Shown here in pieces: positions 62,101-64,000 of a stretch of 64,000 nucleotides of DNA. The position numbers and the translations under genes are program-made. The DNA lies in the NCBI RefSeq assembly GCF_030325625.1, contig NZ_JACAIS010000003.1:372001-436000 (forward strand), read 5' to 3'. The stretch comes from Sphingobacterium sp. N143 (GTDB lineage: Bacteria; Bacteroidota; Bacteroidia; Sphingobacteriales; Sphingobacteriaceae). The notes under the pieces were generated by a model that saw only the letters and a list, made by a program, of their open reading frames with translations, did no database searches and had not been told where the DNA came from. Within the stretch, counting starts at the first letter, position 1; the number at the start of each line of letters is the position of its first letter.

Positions 62101-62320
62101 GATCTTTTATGGGCGATGACTGGCCAATAATAAACGACCTGTCCTCATAACCAAAATCATGTTCCAAGAACTTTTTATAATTACCTGGTGATAATGCAAA
62201 TTCCTTGCTAGAACCGTCTGTATTTCCTACTTGCCAAATCGTCTTATCTTGTCCTGAAACAAGCTGAATGGACATTAAAAATACGCTTATAAGACATGAT
62301 AGGGAGAAATAGATTTTCAT
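59183..62320 (-). CDS. GH92 alpha-mannosidase with N-terminal sandwich domain (third paralog)
   Basis: A 1045-residue secreted enzyme (signal peptide to LVSGQ). Residues about 25-205 form an extra beta-sandwich: IWQVGNTDGSSKEFAL and WIEFDSFRLSGP resemble the third domain of family 4 rhamnogalacturonan lyases and may bind carbohydrate. After a linker the GH92 domain starts near 303 with DYVNTMIGAAHSRWMLAPG, a variant of the NPFIGT start. EGNAWQLTFFVPQD near 832 and GDEDQGQMSAWYVMN near 932 carry the acid and base regions; copies 1-2 have GNDD. It stands as a single transcription unit between two terminators. Confidence 0.93.
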   Translation of the reverse strand: MKIYFSLSCLISVFLMSIQLVSGQDKTIWQVGNTDGSSKEFALSPGNYKKFLEHDFGYEDRSFIIGQSSPIKDLPYVLPGPANEWGGTGGTSGLRTHFLNLNYVLNKTNKGKWTFEVNLANSDPKHIPTLQISINGEVYNYELKKGAGTGEPISTNAKSGASTITLALPAHLVRPGFNQITLTVIKGGWIEFDSFRLSGPQKARLLTDYTTIVKQVQQSDFEVKNGNERVQYMLVDLLKLKDDEQVKVILDGQKIYEETQEKGTSRLEIPMPYTSKKVQSRYAIYSNDQLISSDTITRGPKRLGGVSDYVNTMIGAAHSRWMLAPGPWMPFGMVKISPDNQNIGWQAGYEPSIESIGTFSHIHEWTMAGLGTFPTAGPLKTRVGDQYSTNSGYRSAIDKTTERAPLGYYAVHLIDHDIDVKLTAGTRSSFQKYTYHKSDTGRIMVDLKVNGEYDYKIKGLSLKKISDYKIVGYSNQLSENVWSTDAKQDYVVYFVMEFDRPIINYGTWHNDKIRKGADLMADSAQFAGMFVEFDVHSDKDVQLRTGISYVSIANAEENLATELSDPFGWSFDQVVANQHRVWDELLGRLEIKTSDYLEKEKFYTNMYRTLASRNTFSDVNGQWRSSDEVVQTLAHKDDLALGCDAFWNTFWNLNQFWNLVTPEWSNKWVRSQLAMYDANGWLAKGPAGMEYIPVMVAEHEIPLIVGAYQMGIRDYDVSKAFHAVKKMQMTSPSKFEGGFAGNRDLDVYLKYKYVPYDLGRFSNSMEYSFDDWTVGQFAKSLGKDTDYNYFNERGTWWKNAIDVKSGYARMKDAKGEWYKDFDPFKSGANHHYVEGNAWQLTFFVPQDIPALAQMIGEDVFLKRLEWGFGESEKWRYNGPNDQYWDYPVVQGNQQSMHFAYIFNWLNKPWLTQKWSRSIGERYYGQGISNAYLGDEDQGQMSAWYVMNAIGLFQLDGGTRAKPIYEIGSPSFEEIKIKLDGRYGRGSQFVIKAKNASKRNMYVQGANLNGKPLHTFYFNAEELLKGGELILEMGDKPNMQWGLAHE

Positions 62321-62524
62321 AATTCGCAGATTTTATAGTTTTCTTCTTTATCTCCTTCCCAAATTTCAGTAAAGAGAGGTTTCCTCGTATAGCTTGTGCT
62401 ACTTTTTATTAAAAGTACCTTAATTTGTACATACATAAACAATCATACAAAACACACACTAACCATTAAATAAATGGTAAACACCACAATATTACTATAA
62501 AAAAATGCAAATAACAAGCATAAA

Positions 62525-62554
62525 AAAAACAATATGTGTATACATATTGTTTTT
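62525..62554 (-). terminator. Intrinsic terminator of the lipoprotein gene
   Basis: A 13-bp stem (62525-62537 with 62542-62554) with loop GTAT. On the minus strand it continues into a T run. It follows the stop at 62593 and isolates the lipoprotein gene from the third GH92 gene. Confidence 0.85.
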
Positions 62555-62592
62555 ACAAATAAATAGGGAATAGATCGAAGAGATTTACCCAC

Positions 62593-63033
62593 TTAATTCA
62601 TTGCTTGCTCTATATTGATCATATTGAAGACATTTCCAGATTGAGTGGTAAACTTCAAAAATCGTCTTCTGCCACTCTGATTGGCAAATAGGACAACCTT
62701 AATCCGATGTTCGTCAATTTTAGAGATTTCAAACCAATCACCTTTAACTCCAGCCAGAGCTAAGGGATTGGTGGTATTATTCTCATACTTCAAATTTACC
62801 CGCGGCCTATAAAGGTCCATACTGAGATTATTGATAAGCACATCATTCAACCACCATCTTTCATTATTTTTGGTCAATAGGATCGTGTCTACTTTTGGAG
62901 AATTAAACTGATGGGTGCTCGCATCAAACTCTGGGCCACGCCTGGTCGCAAAAGGTTCCTTACAGCTTATCAGCGATAAGATCATTGCCAAAAACAAACA
63001 GATTGTTGAGATTACTTTTTTAGCGATTGCCAT
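62593..63033 (-). CDS. Small lipoprotein with BACON-like domain
   Basis: About 146 residues from ATG 63033; an in-frame TTG at 63042 is the alternative. Lipobox ILSLISC, then KEPFATRRGPEF. The C-terminal 50 residues (GDWFEISKI, ANQSGRRRFLKFT, INIEQA) follow the BACON pattern: a tryptophan at the first strand, N-x-S-x-R in the middle and a closing I-x-Q. BACON domains often sit in surface glycan-binding proteins. It lies next to the GH92 genes but in its own transcription unit; no function is assigned. Confidence 0.65.
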   Translation of the reverse strand: MAIAKKVISTICLFLAMILSLISCKEPFATRRGPEFDASTHQFNSPKVDTILLTKNNERWWLNDVLINNLSMDLYRPRVNLKYENNTTNPLALAGVKGDWFEISKIDEHRIKVVLFANQSGRRRFLKFTTQSGNVFNMINIEQAMN

Positions 63034-63042
63034 AAGCGACAA

Positions 63043-63384
63043 TTTAATATTGGGTATTTTGAATCCAATAGGTTATATTTATATAATTTAATAGCTTTGA
63101 CTTAGTAAAGATAAAAAGTTTAATCTTTATATTCTCATTATGAAGAACATTCTACACATTTGTGTAGAGCGTTATACCTTTATATTACAGACATTTAAAG
63201 TATTAGAATTTTCAACTATTGTTTTGGGTGATTGCTCAACATACAAATAATGGGGATAAACCAACCTATTAGTCACGTGTGATTTGAGATTAAATCCTTA
63301 TTTTTGCGGCACTAAGAGCCTTGGACAATATTAATCTTAACTTGGGATTTGAAGCGATCGCGGGTCATCTTTGTAATTTACACT
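63043..63384. other. 342-bp intergenic region
   Basis: AT-rich and divergent between the lipoprotein and the regulator. It contains TCTACAC/GTGTAGA (63151-63168), a 7-bp stem or operator with an ATTT centre. A plus-strand TATTTTTG box (63299-63306) fits TAnnTTTG, and CATCTTTG (63366-63373) is one base off. No gene is supported. Confidence 0.6.
63151..63168. promoter_or_regulatory. Inverted repeat TCTACAC-ATTT-GTGTAGA
   Basis: A 7-bp perfect inverted repeat around ATTT in the divergent region between the lipoprotein and regulator genes. It has the form of a dimer operator. No binding protein is known. Confidence 0.4.
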
Positions 63385-64000
63385 ATGAAAATTAAAATTG
63401 AAGATTTTTTTAAACCGGTACATGTTAAGGATGATTTTAGCAAAGATGACTATGAAATTGTGGAAGCCTTCATTAATTTCGCTCGATCTTTAAGCAGGTT
63501 AACTTATCAGAGTATATATTTAATTGACTATTCAAAAAAGAGTTTTTTATTTGTATCTGACAATCCGATTTTTTTATGTGGGAGTTCTCCCGAGAAGGTT
63601 TTAAAGGAAGGTTATCAGCATTATCTTGATAATGTCCCCAAAGACGATCTATTGTTAATAAAAAAAGCTAACGATGTCGGTTTTGCTTTTTTCGGAAACC
63701 TGGATACTAAGGATCGATTAAAATTTTCCATATCTTATGATTTCCACTTAAAGCAACCTGGCAGCAAACCCCTGTTGATAAATCATAAGCTGAAGCCGCT
63801 ACTGTTGGATAAACACTCAAATCCCTGGATTGCCCTTTGTCTGGTTTCCATTTCATCGCATGCCAACCCTGGCAATATCAAATTTAAGTCCGATGAAGAT
63901 GGGAAACAATTTGAATATGATCTGGATAAAGACGTGTGGGTAGAGACCCTTCGTGTCAAATTAAAACCCCGAGAAAAAGATATTCTCCTTTTTTCAGCAC
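63385..64000 (+). CDS. PAS-like/LuxR-type transcriptional regulator (partial, right edge)
   Basis: An open frame from ATG 63385 to the window end, 205 codons without a stop. The N-terminal 160 residues (IEDFFKPVHVKDDF, YQSIYLIDYSKKSFLF, SDNPIFLCGSSPEKVL) look like a PAS sensor domain. KLKPREKDILLFSA at the edge is the usual beginning of a LuxR-type helix-turn-helix (L-x-x-R-E-x-x-I-L). Such PAS-LuxR regulators are frequent in Sphingobacterium and Chryseobacterium. The DNA-binding half lies outside the window, so the call rests on the first helix only. Target genes are unknown. Confidence 0.7.
   Translation, partial: MKIKIEDFFKPVHVKDDFSKDDYEIVEAFINFARSLSRLTYQSIYLIDYSKKSFLFVSDNPIFLCGSSPEKVLKEGYQHYLDNVPKDDLLLIKKANDVGFAFFGNLDTKDRLKFSISYDFHLKQPGSKPLLINHKLKPLLLDKHSNPWIALCLVSISSHANPGNIKFKSDEDGKQFEYDLDKDVWVETLRVKLKPREKDILLFSA

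Noticed and set aside
1..64000. CRISPR arrays, tRNA genes, insertion sequences, prophage
   Set aside because: No regularly spaced repeats, cloverleaf-like sequences, transposase motifs or terminal inverted repeats were recognised. A tRNA or repeat search program would be needed to exclude them fully.

Overview
The window looks like a chromosomal segment of a Bacteroidota bacterium of the Sphingobacteriaceae, most like Sphingobacterium or Pedobacter; this is inferred from gene content. It carries four SusC/SusD pairs, three of them behind an ECF sigma factor and a FecR anti-sigma factor. It also has many lipoprotein and Tat-type N-termini, three GH92 mannosidases, and promoters with the Bacteroidota -7 box TAnnTTTG. 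No rRNA, tRNA, CRISPR array, transposase or phage gene was seen.

Layout. (1) 1-1846: the 5' part of a secreted glycoside hydrolase running off the left edge. (2) 2203-5435: gpsA overlapping a gene that fuses a HAD phosphatase to a GT20 synthase of the glucosylglycerol-phosphate synthase type; together they form a probable compatible-solute module. (3) 9095-5548: sigma factor, folE, flavin reductase, a PTR1/FolM-like reductase and a FolX-HPPK fusion, tightly packed, which reads as a tetrahydromonapterin/folate operon. (4) 17588-9360: sigma/FecR/SusC/SusD plus a secreted endonuclease/exonuclease/phosphatase-fold enzyme. (5) 18348-22884: a divergent SusC/SusD pair without an STN domain, behind a 759-bp AT-rich region with helically phased repeats. 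(6) 23105-28027: a WG-repeat protein, a GNAT, a TonB siderophore receptor and a divergent FMN reductase. (7) 37463-28075: sigma/FecR/SusC/SusD with two exported thioredoxin-fold proteins. (8) 37644-39156: an HxlR regulator divergent from an Old Yellow Enzyme. (9) 48848-39308: sigma/FecR/SusC/SusD with two Tat-type Gfo/Idh/MocA oxidoreductases, divergent from a yellow/MRJP-like propeller protein and an alpha/beta hydrolase. (10) 51601-52596: three small unknown proteins, two of them tandem paralogs. (11) 52590-54168: a DUF72 protein and a GNAT. (12) 54243-62320: three GH92 alpha-mannosidases, one with an extra N-terminal sandwich domain. (13) 62593-64000: a BACON-like lipoprotein and the start of a PAS/LuxR-type regulator.

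How the genes work together. Most of the window serves surface nutrient capture. In the three sigma/FecR loci the SusC transporter carries an N-terminal STN signalling domain, so substrate binding can be relayed through FecR to the sigma factor. The two TonB-dependent receptors without adjacent sigma/FecR genes (18348 and 24924) lack STN. Periplasmic enzymes downstream of each SusD (phosphatase fold, thioredoxins, oxidoreductases) hint at different substrates. The glucosylglycerol and monapterin modules are the least expected metabolic content, and both identifications rest on motif reading, not on a database search.
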